In this document: positions 1 to 9,674 of the stretch, piece after piece
How the letters are laid out: the number at the start of each line of letters is the position of its first letter
Numbering within the stretch: position 1 is the first letter of the stretch
Source of the DNA: an uncultured Clostridia bacterium
GTDB lineage: Bacteria > Bacillota > Clostridia > TANB77 > CAG-508
NCBI GenBank assembly: GCA_944386725.1
Contig: CALXCE010000008.1
Span: forward strand, 1 to 43,333
Reading direction: 5' to 3'
DNA length: 43,333 nt
The notes under the pieces: model-generated
Seen by the model: only the letters and a program-made list of their open reading frames with translations
The model's database searches: none
Told to the model about the DNA's origin: nothing
Program-made: the position numbers and the translations under genes

Positions 1-185
1 TTTTAATAAACATACTAAAATAATGACCAATAAATCTTGAAAGTTTATTGCATTATATTAAATTGATTTATTGCATTGATAGAAGATTTTTCACTTAATC
101 TATTTCGCTTTTCATACTGTTTATTGCAATGGTTGAGGATTTTGAATTTTTTGTATCTCTTATGCTTCTAAGGTTTTCTAATATC

Positions 186-1004
186 TTATGCACTCTTTAA
201 TTCAAGGCGTAGCTTATCAGCGATCATTGCTATAAATTCTGAGTTTGTTGGCTTTCCTTTTGCAGCTGAAATAGTATAGCCAAATATATTTTCAACAGCT
301 TCTTGTTGTCCACGACCCCATGCTACTTCTATGGCATGACGAATGGCACGTTCAACTCTACTTGGTGTAGTATTAAACTTAAATGCAATTTTAGGATACA
401 GACTTTTTGTAATTTGATTAATCACATCAATATCATTTACTACCATCATAATAGCCTCTCTTAAATATTGATATCCTTTAATGTGAGCTGGAACTCCTAC
501 TTCATGAATGATATTGGTTACTAAGGCTTCCAAATTTTCCTCTTTTTTTCCTTCATTTTCTGGTAACTCAATGTATTTTTGCTTTGGCTCTCTAGTAATA
601 AAATTATTTGCTGTTTGATTTGGTTTAAAGAATTTAATTTCTCTAATTCTTTTTATTAAAACCTCAATATCAAATGGTTTTACTATGTAGTAATCTGCAC
701 CTGCTACAATGGCTTTTTGTGTTATTTTGTCTTGTCCGACTGCTGATAACATGATACAAATTGGTCTTTTATCTATTTTTATCATATTTATTTTTTCTAA
801 TACTCCTAATCCATCTAAATGTGGCATAATTACATCTAATAATACAACATCTGGCATCGTGTTTGATATCATATCAATTGCTTCATTTCCGTCTTTCGCA
901 ACAGCAATTACCTCCATATCTTCTTGATTGTTGATGTATGAAGATAGTGTGCGACTAAAGTCTTGATTATCATCAGCGATTAAAATATTAAGTTTCTCTT
1001 TCAT
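186..1004 (-). CDS. spo0A: Sporulation master regulator Spo0A
   Basis: Response regulator of 272 residues, near the usual length for Spo0A. The N-terminal receiver domain (about 1-125) has the acidic pair D11-D12, the phospho-acceptor D57 in the motif LLDVIMP and the conserved Lys in VKPFD. A linker follows, then the Spo0A-specific C-terminal DNA-binding domain (about 155-270), recognisable from [19 protein letters not shown] and the recognition helix around [17 protein letters not shown]. Phosphorylated Spo0A binds 0A boxes and commits the cell to sporulation, so this gene points to an endospore former. The ATG follows a strong AGGAGG. A sigma-A promoter lies just upstream. A Spo0E-like phosphatase gene that could dephosphorylate it is in the same window (31291-31461). 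Identification is secure. Confidence 0.97.
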   Translation of the reverse strand: MKEKLNILIADDNQDFSRTLSSYINNQEDMEVIAVAKDGNEAIDMISNTMPDVVLLDVIMPHLDGLGVLEKINMIKIDKRPICIMLSAVGQDKITQKAIVAGADYYIVKPFDIEVLIKRIREIKFFKPNQTANNFITREPKQKYIELPENEGKKEENLEALVTNIIHEVGVPAHIKGYQYLREAIMMVVNDIDVINQITKSLYPKIAFKFNTTPSRVERAIRHAIEVAWGRGQQEAVENIFGYTISAAKGKPTNSEFIAMIADKLRLELKSA

Positions 1005-1035
1005 CTTTTCCCTCCTAAACTTTTTTACAATGCTT

Positions 1036-1064
1036 ATTATAATTATTTATTCGAGGAAAAGCAA
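1036..1064 (-). promoter_or_regulatory. Sigma-A promoter of spo0A
   Basis: On the minus strand, TTGCTT (1059-1064) and TATAAT (1036-1041) are separated by 17 nt, ending about 30 nt before the spo0A start codon. The spacer contains CCTCGAATA, which only loosely resembles a 0A box. Confidence 0.65.
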
Positions 1065-1109
1065 TAGTTTCTGGAAAATTTTTCCAAAAATTTTATAAAA
1101 GTACTTTTT

Positions 1110-1739
1110 TCATATACTTTTCGTAATATATTTTTTGGTTATTTCTTTTATATTTTTTAAAATGACGGTTTTTGTTTCAAAATCCTTCCATAATTTTTCT
1201 TTTTTATCATCTTCTAACTCTATTTTACAACTAATTAGTTCACTATATTCTACATTTGTTATCAAAATATGGTTGTTTTTACAATAATATTTAAAACGTT
1301 CAAATTCATTGTATTCTATTGTCACTTGCATCTCTATTCCTTGACATTTTTGTATTGTATCACTTTTTTCTATTGCCTTTAACAAGCTATCTGAATAAGC
1401 TCGAACCAAACCGCCAGTCCCTAATAAAATTCCTCCAAAATACCTAGTTACAACAATTAATACATTCGTCAAATTATTCTTCTGAAGAATCGCTAACATA
1501 GGAGCTCCAGCTGTTCCTGATGGTTCCCCATCATCACTTGACTTTTCAACTATCTGATTCTCCTCCAGAATTCTAAATGCTATACAATTATGTCTTGCAT
1601 CATGATATTTTTTCTTAATTTCTTTGATAAACTCTTCTGCTTCTTCTACACTCTCTACTGGAAACAAATTTGCAATAAATTTTGATTTTTTCTCTACAAT
1701 TTCTGTTTGTACTATCTCTTTAATCGTTATAAAATCCAC
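1110..1739 (-). CDS. YigZ/IMPACT family protein
   Basis: Protein of 209 residues with the UPF0029 (IMPACT) N-terminal domain: KSKFIANLFPVESVEEAEEF near the start, then the family signature around HDARHNC, SSDDGEPSGTAGAPML and VVTRYFGGILLGTGGLVRAY. The smaller C-terminal domain follows from about residue 140. The eukaryotic relative regulates the eIF2 kinase GCN2, but the bacterial role is unclear. The start is GTG at 1739, chosen because AAAGGAG precedes it and the family N-terminus begins there. It is the last gene of a minus-strand operon, 30 nt after the HI0933-type gene. Confidence 0.9.
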   Translation of the reverse strand: MDFITIKEIVQTEIVEKKSKFIANLFPVESVEEAEEFIKEIKKKYHDARHNCIAFRILEENQIVEKSSDDGEPSGTAGAPMLAILQKNNLTNVLIVVTRYFGGILLGTGGLVRAYSDSLLKAIEKSDTIQKCQGIEMQVTIEYNEFERFKYYCKNNHILITNVEYSELISCKIELEDDKKEKLWKDFETKTVILKNIKEITKKYITKSI

Positions 1740-1769
1740 TATACTTTAAACACTCCTTTAGAAAAGTTA

Positions 1770-3039
1770 TTATTTTTCTAATAATCCCGCTGTATAACCC
1801 GTCGAATAAGCTATCTGTAAATTAAACCCACCTGTATAGCTATCCACATCTATGATTTCTCCTGCAAAATACAAACCTCTTACTTTTTTAGACTGCATGG
1901 TTTTAGGATTTATCTCTTTTATGCTAATACCTCCACTTGTGATGATAGCCTCTTCTATCGGTCTAAAACTTTTAATTTTTATAACAAAATTCTTTAATAA
2001 TTTTACTAATTTTTTTCTCTCTTCTTTTGTTACCTCATTGACTAGTTTATTACTGTTTATACCGCTCCTTTGAACAATAACTGGTATGATTTTTTGTGGC
2101 AATAGCTTATCTAAGCTATTCTTAAATTGTTTATTTTTGACTTCCAGAAAATCTCTTTGTATTCTTTCATCTAATTTTTCTTCTGATAAAGCTGGTTTTA
2201 AATCAATTATTAAGTGAATTGCTTGATTTTTCATTTTTTCATCTATTTGCTTATATCGAACCAGATGAGCAGATGAACTTAAAACCGTTGGACCTGAAAT
2301 GCCAAAATGAGTAAATAACATCTCTCCAAAGTCTTTATAAATTTCTTTTTTCAGTTCAGTGTCTACTAATTTAATCTCTACATTTCTCAAACTTAGACCT
2401 TGCAATTGTTTGCATATACCTTTATCATAGCTTTCCATGGGAACTAAAGATGGCTTGATTTCTGTAATTGTATGTCCTAGCTCTTTTGCTAATTGATACC
2501 CATCTCCCGTAGAACCTGTTAATGGATAACTTTTCCCTCCTGTTGCCAAGACAATTTTGTCCGCTTCTATCTTTCCATAATTAGTCTCTACTCCTATGAC
2601 TTTACTACTATTCTCCTCTTGCTCTACTAATATTTTTGTTACTTGTGTATTATATCTTATCTCTACATCCAGTTCTTTTAATTTTTTAGTAAAGCAATTT
2701 AAAACATCTTGTGACTTATCTGTAATAGGAAATATTCTATTTCCTCTTTCTTCTTTTACTTTTAGCCCTTGCTCTTTTAAAAATTGAATGATATCTTGAT
2801 TGGTATAATTTTGATAACAGCTATATAAAAATCTTCCATTTCCAGGCGTATTTTTGATAAATTCCTCCATACCTAAAGAAGATGTAATATTACATCTTCC
2901 CTTTCCCGTTATTAATAATTTTCTACCTAATGATTTCATTTTTTCTAATAAAATTACTTGATGTCCATTTTGCTTAGCCGTGATTGCCGCCATCATACCG
3001 ACTTGGACCTCCACCAATTACAATTATTTTCATTCTCAT
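1770..3039 (-). CDS. HI0933-type FAD-dependent oxidoreductase, read through a CGG +1 frameshift
   Basis: Flavoprotein of about 422 residues of the HI0933/YhiN family, of uncertain substrate. The N-terminal dinucleotide-binding motif reads KIIVIGGGPSG only if one base is skipped at codon 14. In the upstream frame the codon after AGT is CGG (2998-3000), and reading on meets TAA eight codons later. Dropping the C gives GGT ATG ATG, so the motif becomes GGGPSGMMAAI, as expected. Further family features are TGKGRCNIT, LATGGKSYPLTGSTGDGY and a C-terminal YFAGEIIDVDSYTGGFNLQIA. The start is ATG at 3039, which overlaps the stop of the upstream gene, or ATG at 3033. The length is 3n+1, so exactly one base is in excess. 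Naive annotation would start at a TTG at 3017 and lose the FAD motif. Confidence 0.9.
2997..3000 (-). other. CGG +1 frameshift site 1 (CGGT)
   Basis: The frame-0 context is CCA AGT CGG TAT. Skipping the C gives CCA AGT GGT ATG and restores the Gly of the FAD-binding motif (G14). No homopolymer or slippery heptamer is present. Confidence 0.85.
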
Positions 3040-3689
3040 TTATCTTCTTTCTTTTTCGTTGTTGATTTCTTGGTTGCTGATTTCTTCGTTGTTCCTTTTT
3101 TAGTTGTTGCTTTAGTTTCCTTTGCCTTGCTAGTAGAAGTTTTAGTTGCTACCTTCTTTGTTGTTTTGGTTTCTGCTTTTTGTTCAGATTTTTCTTCTTC
3201 TGAATCATCTCCATTTAAGTAGCCGATGTCATTTTCTTTTGCTTCTTGTATATATTTTTCTAATTGGTCTTCATCCTTTGTTTCCTCTATATCATCATCA
3301 AATAAAAACTGAATGTCTGAATCGGCCTCTTCTTCTACTTCTGATACTATGTCTGGTTCTAATTCCACCTCTTCTTTTGGCTCTTCTTTCATTTCTGTTT
3401 TTTCTGTAATAGGATATTCTTCCATAGTATTGTTAATATCATTTTCTATTTTATCATCTCTTTCAGACGGTTCATCATCTTCTTCTAGATTATTTAAGAT
3501 ATCTACGTATTGCTCTTGGCTTTTTTTAGTCACTTTCTTTTTATGTTTCATTTCTTCTTTTGCCATTCTTAAAGCTTCTTCCTTTTCCTTTTCGATTCTT
3601 CTATTTTCTTTCCTTTGCTCTCTTCCTCCTAAAATTAATATGGCTATTACTAACAATATTAAAATTGACAAAATACTAACTACTACCAT
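3036..3689 (-). CDS. Single-pass membrane protein with acidic middle and Lys/Thr-rich tail
   Basis: Unknown protein of 217 residues. An N-terminal hydrophobic segment (about 3-22, SILSILILLVIAILILGG) is followed by a basic, highly charged stretch (25-55) and a long acidic region rich in Glu and Asp (60-165). The last 45 residues are almost only Lys, Thr, Ala and Ser, with repeated TKK motifs as in histone-H1-like tails. The expected topology is a membrane anchor with a low-complexity cytoplasmic part; the basic tail could bind nucleic acid, but that is inference. AGAAGGGAG precedes the ATG. It lies 18 nt after the YnbB-type gene, and its stop overlaps the next start (ATGA), so it is co-translated in this operon. 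Confidence 0.75.
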   Translation of the reverse strand: MVVVSILSILILLVIAILILGGREQRKENRRIEKEKEEALRMAKEEMKHKKKVTKKSQEQYVDILNNLEEDDEPSERDDKIENDINNTMEEYPITEKTEMKEEPKEEVELEPDIVSEVEEEADSDIQFLFDDDIEETKDEDQLEKYIQEAKENDIGYLNGDDSEEEKSEQKAETKTTKKVATKTSTSKAKETKATTKKGTTKKSATKKSTTKKKEDK

Positions 3690-3707
3690 TATTCTTTCTC
3701 CCTTCTT

Positions 3708-4944
3708 CTACTTTTGCATATGTTCGATTGCTTTTAATATACCCAATTTCCCATATTCATATGTAAGTCCTCCCTGCATATAGGCAATATATGGTTCTCG
3801 AATTGGTCCATCACAACTAAGTTCTATCGTTGAACCTTGTGTAAAAGTTCCTGCTGCCATAATCACTTTATCATCATAACCTCCCATATCTCCTGGAAAA
3901 GGAATGACATCAGAGTCAATTGGTGATCCCATTTGTATTCCCTGGCAAAACTTTACTAGTTTTTCCTCTGTTCCCAAATGAATCGTTTGAACGATATCTG
4001 CTCTTACTTCATCATACTTAGGTTCCACTTGATATCCTAATCTTTCTAAGATTCGACTAGTAAAAATTGCTGTTTTTAAACTACTTGCTACCACACTAGG
4101 TGCAAAGAATAACCCTTTGATAAATAAAGTATTTTGATTTAAGGATGGTCCTATTTCCTTCCCTATACCTGGTGAAGTCAATCTTTCTGCACATAATTTG
4201 ATTAATTCTTTATTTCCTACAATATAAGCACCTGAAGTTGCAATGCCTGCTCCTAAATTTTTCATTAAAGAACCGGACGGCAATATCAGCACCTATTTCA
4301 GTTGGTTCTCTATCTTGCACGAATTCCCCATAACAATTGTCAACCATGATAATGACATTTTTATTTACTTCTCTAATAGCTTGTATTACTTTTTCAATTT
4401 TTTCAATTGTCAAACTTTTTCTGGTAGAATAGCCTCTAGATCTTTGAATTTCAACTAGCTTTATATCTTGTTTTTTTAGCCTTTCTTGAATTTTTGAAAT
4501 AGCAAACTCATTTTCTATTAAGTCAATTTGTTCATAATGAATATTGAATGCTTTTAGTGAACTCTTGCTTTCTTCTTTTCCAATTCCAATAACGGTTTGA
4601 AGCGTGTCATATGGTTCTCCCGTTATACTAAGCATGGTATCCCCTGGTCTCAATAAAGCCGATAAGGCAATTGCTAAAGCATGTGTTCCTGATATGAGCT
4701 GCGCTCTTACTAAACTATCTTCTGCTTTAAATAGATAACTATATATCTCTTCTATTTTATTTCTTCCTGGCTCATCAATTCCATAACCTGTTGAAGAATT
4801 TAAATGTGCTTCTTGTAATTTACATTCTTGAAATGCTTCTAATACTTTTCTACTATTATTTTCACATATCTTATCCACTTTTTCTAAAATAGGTTTTATT
4901 TCCTGTTCAACTTGCTTAGATAATTCTTTTAAATCCTGTTCCAT
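3708..4944 (-). CDS. YnbB-type PLP enzyme (methionine gamma-lyase family), read through a CGG +1 frameshift
   Basis: About 411 residues of the Met_gamma_lyase (YnbB, 'aluminium resistance') family of fold-type I PLP enzymes. The first part (4944 to about 4275) carries SGTHALAIALSALLRPGD, QRSRGYSTRKSLTIEKI and MVDNCYGEFV. In frame 0 codon 224 is CGG, and the frame then runs to a stop. Skipping the C gives GADIAVGSLMKNLGAGIATS, the family's cofactor motif, with the probable PLP lysine at K228, four residues after the shift. The rest of the protein is the second reading frame, down to 3708. The coordinates span 3n+1 bases. A good RBS (GAGGTAAAAC) precedes the ATG. It heads the operon that continues with the membrane protein, the HI0933-type gene and yigZ. 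The true substrate is unknown. Confidence 0.88.
4272..4275 (-). other. CGG +1 frameshift site 2 (CGGT)
   Basis: Frame 0 reads GCC GTC CGG TTC TTT. Skipping the C gives GCC GTC GGT TCT TTA ATG AAA, that is V-G-S-L-M-K, with the PLP lysine close behind. Confidence 0.85.
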
Positions 4945-4972
4945 TTTGTTTTACCTCTTTTGATTTAACTAC

Positions 4973-5000
4973 TATGATATAAAGAAATATTTATATCATA
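4973..5000. repeat. 11-bp inverted repeat upstream of the ynbB-type operon
   Basis: TATGATATAAA and TTTATATCATA form a perfect 11-bp inverted repeat around a 6-nt centre, 28 nt upstream of the start codon at 4944. It could be a repressor operator or an mRNA hairpin; nothing here decides between them. The rest of 4945-5116 shows nothing else recognisable. Confidence 0.5.
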
Positions 5001-5116
5001 ACAGCTAAAATTTAAATTAACTAATATCATTTTACTATACTTCACTTCATTTTGCAATGATTAATTTTATTATCATACTGAAATAAATAAACTATTACTA
5101 AATATTTATATATACA

Positions 5117-5303
5117 ACGAATAAGGCATAAAAAAATAAAAGAAACGTTATGATGGAAAGTATTTCGTAATTAGTAAATGTTTTGAAATATTTTAGGAGA
5201 ATCTCAAATTTATTTTGAGAGGTGCCTAAAATATCTCATTACATTTACTATTAGAAATAGCTTGACAGATTAACTTTCTTTTATTTTTTTATGCCTTATT
5301 CGT
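5117..5303. repeat. Palindromic element A with conserved core and nested hairpin insertion
   Basis: Nearly perfect 33-bp arms (start ACGAATAAGGCAT, end ATGCCTTATTCGT) enclose a core shared with element B at 29912-30017. The core consists of TTAATCTGTCAAGCTATTTC and GAAATACTTTCCATCATAAC on the minus strand. Here the core is interrupted at 5173-5252 by 80 bp that is itself a long hairpin bounded by AGTAAATG and CATTTACT. It lies 13 nt after the stop codon of the surface protein and its A/T-rich arms could act as a bidirectional terminator. Confidence 0.7.
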
Positions 5304-5316
5304 ATTTGTTTACTAA

Positions 5317-8300
5317 CTATAATACAAACTTCTTAATTAGGACAACTCCCCCTGCAACAGTTATCAATACGATAAATCCTAATGTAAAATAAATTCTCAT
5401 TTGACCTGTGCTAACAGATAACATAACTGGTGCATCATCAATATCGTCTTCTCCTTCTTTTTGATTATCTGGTGTTGAATCTATATCTGGTACTCCATAT
5501 TCATTATAATCTTCTGAGATTTCAGCTGTGTTAATCATTACCCCCATGTTATCTTCATTATTTATCCAAGTAAGTACAACTTCTACATCAGCATATTCTC
5601 CTGGCTGTAATAGTGTATTTTCTAATAATCTAGTTGAGATTACATTGTTTCCTTCATCTGTCCAACCTGGGTTATCTTCTGCCACAAACTTTAATCCTTC
5701 TGGCACATAATCAGTAATCTCTTTTGCATATCCTGCAATTTCTCCCTGATTATAGACACGGATTGAATATCTAAATTTAACCGTTACTTCGTTTATTTTC
5801 TTTCTATGTAATTCAACTTTTACTACTTGCTCTGGATCATCCCATGCATCATGTCCTGTTGGTGTAATAGTTTGACCTGTACTATCTATGACAATTGCTT
5901 GTGTTACCCATTTTCTTAATGCTAAGTCAAATTTCTTTATAATAACTTTTTCAAAATCATCATCGTCTTGTTGCCCTGGTACATAACTTCCTGTTTCATC
6001 ATCTTTATAGCTTGGTAAGTTTTCATCATTAGGAAGGTTTACATTATCTTCTTGTGAATCTCTATCTGTTACAGAATCTTTATTTTCATCTAAGTATTCT
6101 GTAATATCTGCAATATTGGTAATATTTTCACTTGTTTTAGCATCTTCTTTTACTTTGCACATAATTGGTACTTCTTCGTATGTTAAGACAATTTTTCCAT
6201 CTTCATGAGTTTGAGCTTTACTAATTAAAGAATCCTCTAAATATCTAGTGGTTACTGTTCTTCCATCCTCAGAAACTTCCCATCCATATTGCTCATTAAA
6301 TTCACCATCTACAAATTCTAAATATGGTGGTAAATGGTCTTTTATTTCACTAGCATAACCATCCATATCTCCTTCATTATATACTCTTAACATATAAATC
6401 ACAATATTATTTGGTTGTACTAGTACTGGCTCTTTTGTATGATTATAAGTGGCTGTTGTGATTAAATTTCCATTTTCATCTAATGTATTTAATTTAGAAG
6501 TATCAACAACTGGTGCTCTTGTATAAGAACCATCTTCATTTTTTAAGTATTCGTTATTTTCAATAGTTGTATCATCACTTACTGCTATAATAAATTTTCT
6601 TAAAGCTAAATCAAAAGATTGTAAAATAACATTATCATAATCTTCATCATCTTCATATTTTACCCATTTATCTGTATCAGAATCTCTATCATCAACTGGG
6701 TCTCCATCTTCATCACAATCTTCTGTTATAGCTGCTTCGTTTCTAATAACAGTTCCTGCTATATTTTCAGATACTACTTTAAATTTTACAGATATTTCTT
6801 TATAAGAAAGATCACTTTCTGTTTTGCTTCCATCATTATTGCCAAATGCTTTTATTAAGTTTCCTCCTACTGTTGTTTCATTTTCTTTTGATAAGTAATC
6901 AGAAGAAATTTGAATAATATTTTCTTTTGCATCATCATATACAAAATTTCCCCATAAATATGATTGGTTAAACTCAATGGCTTCTTTCTCTTCCTCTGTT
7001 AAAGTGGTATCGGCTTGTAACTCTTCTCCTTCTTTTTCAGACCATAAAAATTCTAGTCCTTCTGGTACATCCTCAGTAATTTCTTGTGCATATCCATCTA
7101 TGGTTCCTTCATTATAAATTCTAAAGGTATAAGTTACGATATCTCCCTTTTTAACACCAACAGGCTCTTTACTTAATTGATAATCTCCTGTTGTTATTAG
7201 ATTTCCTTCATCATCTAAAGTATTTAACTTACTTACATCAATACTTTCAATTCTTTCTGGTACATTTTGGTTATTTACTGCTGTAATACGTTTAATTAAT
7301 TTTAAGTCAAAGGACTCTGGTAATAAAACTAATTTTTCAAAGTCGTCATCATCTTGTTGTCCTTTATAATAGTAATCTGAGTCTGATAAATCTGATTTAT
7401 TTCCGTTTCCTTCATAATCTGACATGTTATCTTTATTAACGCTTGGCATAGTTGATGGTTCTGAATCTCTATCAGCATCTTTTTGACTTGTAATCGTTAC
7501 ATCATCTTCTGCGTCATATTCTTCTGAAATCCATGCTACATTCGTTAAAATTTTACTACTTGATGTGTCTGGTGTTGCTGTTACAGTACATTCTATCTCT
7601 ATGGTTTCACTGTCTATATTACCACTTGTATAAGCTGATAGATTTTCTGTATTGTCAGCTTTTCTTACTAATGTTAAAGTGTTTGTAGTGGTATCATAAG
7701 AACCTAATTCAAAGTTTCCACTTACTATGTTAGTAAATTCTAGCCCTGTTGGTAATTGGTCAACCACTTTAGTTGCACGTCCTGCTTTTTCACCTTCATT
7801 ATAGATTGTCATCTTATAAGTTACTTTGTCCCCTGTTGCTATTGTTACTGGATCTTTCTTATGTTTATAACTTGCTGTCATTCCAGATGTTAAAGTACTT
7901 TCATCTATGTTTGGAACTCTTGAGTTTGCTCCTGTTAATTCTACATCATTTACTTTTGTAATATATTTCCTTAAAGCTAAGTCAAATATTTTTCCCGGTT
8001 CTTCTGGTGTTAGTGTTACTGTATTAGATTGAGGCGTTTTGTTAACTTCAACAAGTGGTTGTTCTTGATTGTTTGTTGAAGATGCCCATAATTTCATAGT
8101 TGTATCATTATAATTAACAGTAATATCAACTGTTAAAGAATCCGCTTGACTTTTTGGAATAGAAAAATAGAAATCTTCTCCTACTAAGTCTTTTACAGTT
8201 GTTCCAGCAGATACGTCATCTTGATTTTTATCTAATAAAGTATAATTACTAATGGTTGTTCCATTATTTTTTACCACAAAATTAATTGTATATGGAGTAC

Positions 8301-9345
8301 TATTAGAAGTATTTTCTGTTATATTAATAGGTCCTACAATATAGTTATCTCCACTTTCTATGTATTTTAATGTTGTTGTGTTTACTACAGCTGGTGCTCC
8401 TGAAGCTGAACTTGAATTGGTATAGTTATTAGCATTTACTTTTGCTTGATCAATCATATAATTATATAATATCTCTGCTTGAGCATTTCTAATTTCATGA
8501 TAATCCTTTAAGTCATCATAATCCGTTCCATTTAACGTATAATTAAGCCATGATGTGTCATCTGTTTTATCATATTTTCCATTTTCTTCTCCATAGTTTG
8601 TAAAATACCATATAACTGCTTGTTGAACAGCATTAATATCACTATCTGTTAAAGCATTCTCTGTTAAATGATATTGTGTACAAGTTTGATCTGTTAAATA
8701 ATCAAGTATAAAATCAGATGGAGTAATATCATCTGGTATCTCAAAGGCAGTTACTATTTTTGTAGCATCATATTTACTACTGTATTTTGAATCATAAGCA
8801 GCAGAGTGAATAATTGTATAAATTAATTCTTTCTTTTCCGCTTCTGTTGATTCTCCTGGTAAATACATATTATCCAAAACAGCTAAAACAGCGTCATAAC
8901 GATTAATGGTTGTTTCACCTTCTGTGATAGTTCCTTCCACTAACCCTTTTAATATATCATTTTGTGTTTTAATAGAATCTCTTTGCGTTTTCATATCATA
9001 GAAAACATCATAAGCTGCTCTCTGAAGAGTCCCATTATTGGTTTGAGTAAATCCTACTCCTGCTTTCACACAATAAATATTACCATCTTCATACTCACTT
9101 GATGTAGATGATTTATATTTTATAATATTCCATATTTTTGCTGAATTGATATTTGTATTGTTATTGTTTGGATCACCAATAGCATAACCCATATTAGGAG
9201 TATCATTTGTCATTAGTTCTGTAATACCCATGTAAACTTCTTGTCCAGATGGCAATGTTGTAGCATATACATTACTTTGTGATAGCATAAATATGACAAA
9301 CACTATAATAGCAGTTACACTCAACAATATTTTTTTCAAGTTCAT
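5317..9345 (-). CDS. Large thioester-domain surface adhesin with four repeat domains
   Basis: Secreted protein of 1342 residues. A signal peptide (about 1-29, hydrophobic, ending SNVYA) precedes a TQXA-type thioester region: the Cys lies in IYCVKAG (about residue 95) and the partner motif is VQQAVIWYF (about 241-249). Such domains form a Cys-Gln thioester that can bond covalently to host surfaces. Four related domains of about 225-232 residues follow, each opening with FDLxLxK at residues 454, 679, 911 and 1139, with shared DKVTYxxxIYNEGxxxGYA and DxxPxGLEF motifs. This is the DUF11-like pattern often stabilised by Lys-Asn isopeptide bonds. Acidic linkers (GQQDDDDFEK) precede two of them. The C-terminus has one membrane helix (about 1317-1340) but no LPxTG, so it is probably membrane-anchored. 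No in-frame CGG occurs. Confidence 0.85.
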   Translation of the reverse strand: MNLKKILLSVTAIIVFVIFMLSQSNVYATTLPSGQEVYMGITELMTNDTPNMGYAIGDPNNNNTNINSAKIWNIIKYKSSTSSEYEDGNIYCVKAGVGFTQTNNGTLQRAAYDVFYDMKTQRDSIKTQNDILKGLVEGTITEGETTINRYDAVLAVLDNMYLPGESTEAEKKELIYTIIHSAAYDSKYSSKYDATKIVTAFEIPDDITPSDFILDYLTDQTCTQYHLTENALTDSDINAVQQAVIWYFTNYGEENGKYDKTDDTSWLNYTLNGTDYDDLKDYHEIRNAQAEILYNYMIDQAKVNANNYTNSSSASGAPAVVNTTTLKYIESGDNYIVGPINITENTSNSTPYTINFVVKNNGTTISNYTLLDKNQDDVSAGTTVKDLVGEDFYFSIPKSQADSLTVDITVNYNDTTMKLWASSTNNQEQPLVEVNKTPQSNTVTLTPEEPGKIFDLALRKYITKVNDVELTGANSRVPNIDESTLTSGMTASYKHKKDPVTIATGDKVTYKMTIYNEGEKAGRATKVVDQLPTGLEFTNIVSGNFELGSYDTTTNTLTLVRKADNTENLSAYTSGNIDSETIEIECTVTATPDTSSSKILTNVAWISEEYDAEDDVTITSQKDADRDSEPSTMPSVNKDNMSDYEGNGNKSDLSDSDYYYKGQQDDDDFEKLVLLPESFDLKLIKRITAVNNQNVPERIESIDVSKLNTLDDEGNLITTGDYQLSKEPVGVKKGDIVTYTFRIYNEGTIDGYAQEITEDVPEGLEFLWSEKEGEELQADTTLTEEEKEAIEFNQSYLWGNFVYDDAKENIIQISSDYLSKENETTVGGNLIKAFGNNDGSKTESDLSYKEISVKFKVVSENIAGTVIRNEAAITEDCDEDGDPVDDRDSDTDKWVKYEDDEDYDNVILQSFDLALRKFIIAVSDDTTIENNEYLKNEDGSYTRAPVVDTSKLNTLDENGNLITTATYNHTKEPVLVQPNNIVIYMLRVYNEGDMDGYASEIKDHLPPYLEFVDGEFNEQYGWEVSEDGRTVTTRYLEDSLISKAQTHEDGKIVLTYEEVPIMCKVKEDAKTSENITNIADITEYLDENKDSVTDRDSQEDNVNLPNDENLPSYKDDETGSYVPGQQDDDDFEKVIIKKFDLALRKWVTQAIVIDSTGQTITPTGHDAWDDPEQVVKVELHRKKINEVTVKFRYSIRVYNQGEIAGYAKEITDYVPEGLKFVAEDNPGWTDEGNNVISTRLLENTLLQPGEYADVEVVLTWINNEDNMGVMINTAEISEDYNEYGVPDIDSTPDNQKEGEDDIDDAPVMLSVSTGQMRIYFTLGFIVLITVAGGVVLIKKFVL

Positions 9346-9387
9346 TTTTTTCTCTCCTTATTATTAAATTTCTCTTCTTGTATCAAT

Positions 9388-9415
9388 ATTTTACACTTTT
9401 TTTTATTTTAGTCAA
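9388..9415 (-). promoter_or_regulatory. Sigma-A promoter of the surface adhesin
   Basis: TTGACT (9410-9415) and TAAAAT (9388-9393) with a 16-nt spacer on the minus strand, about 43 nt before the start codon at 9345. On the plus strand, 9533-9538 is a perfect TTGACA facing the carboxypeptidase gene, but no good -10 lies at the right distance. Nothing else was recognised in 9416-9674. Confidence 0.6.
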
Positions 9416-9674
9416 TAGTTGTTTTTCTTATAATAATTAGATCTATCTTTCATCTATTTTTCTCCCTTACGGATGTATTGTTTACAAATCGACCAATTAA
9501 AGTAAAGGTCTACATTACAATTATATTACATTTTGACAACAAAATCAAGGTTTTACGTAAATTAATTTATTTTTACCTTTTTCCCGTAATAATGCATGGA
9601 ATGTTGTTTGTATGATCCAATTTAAATTCATAATTTTACTTTTTCAACAATATATTTTTATAGGTGATAAAAAT

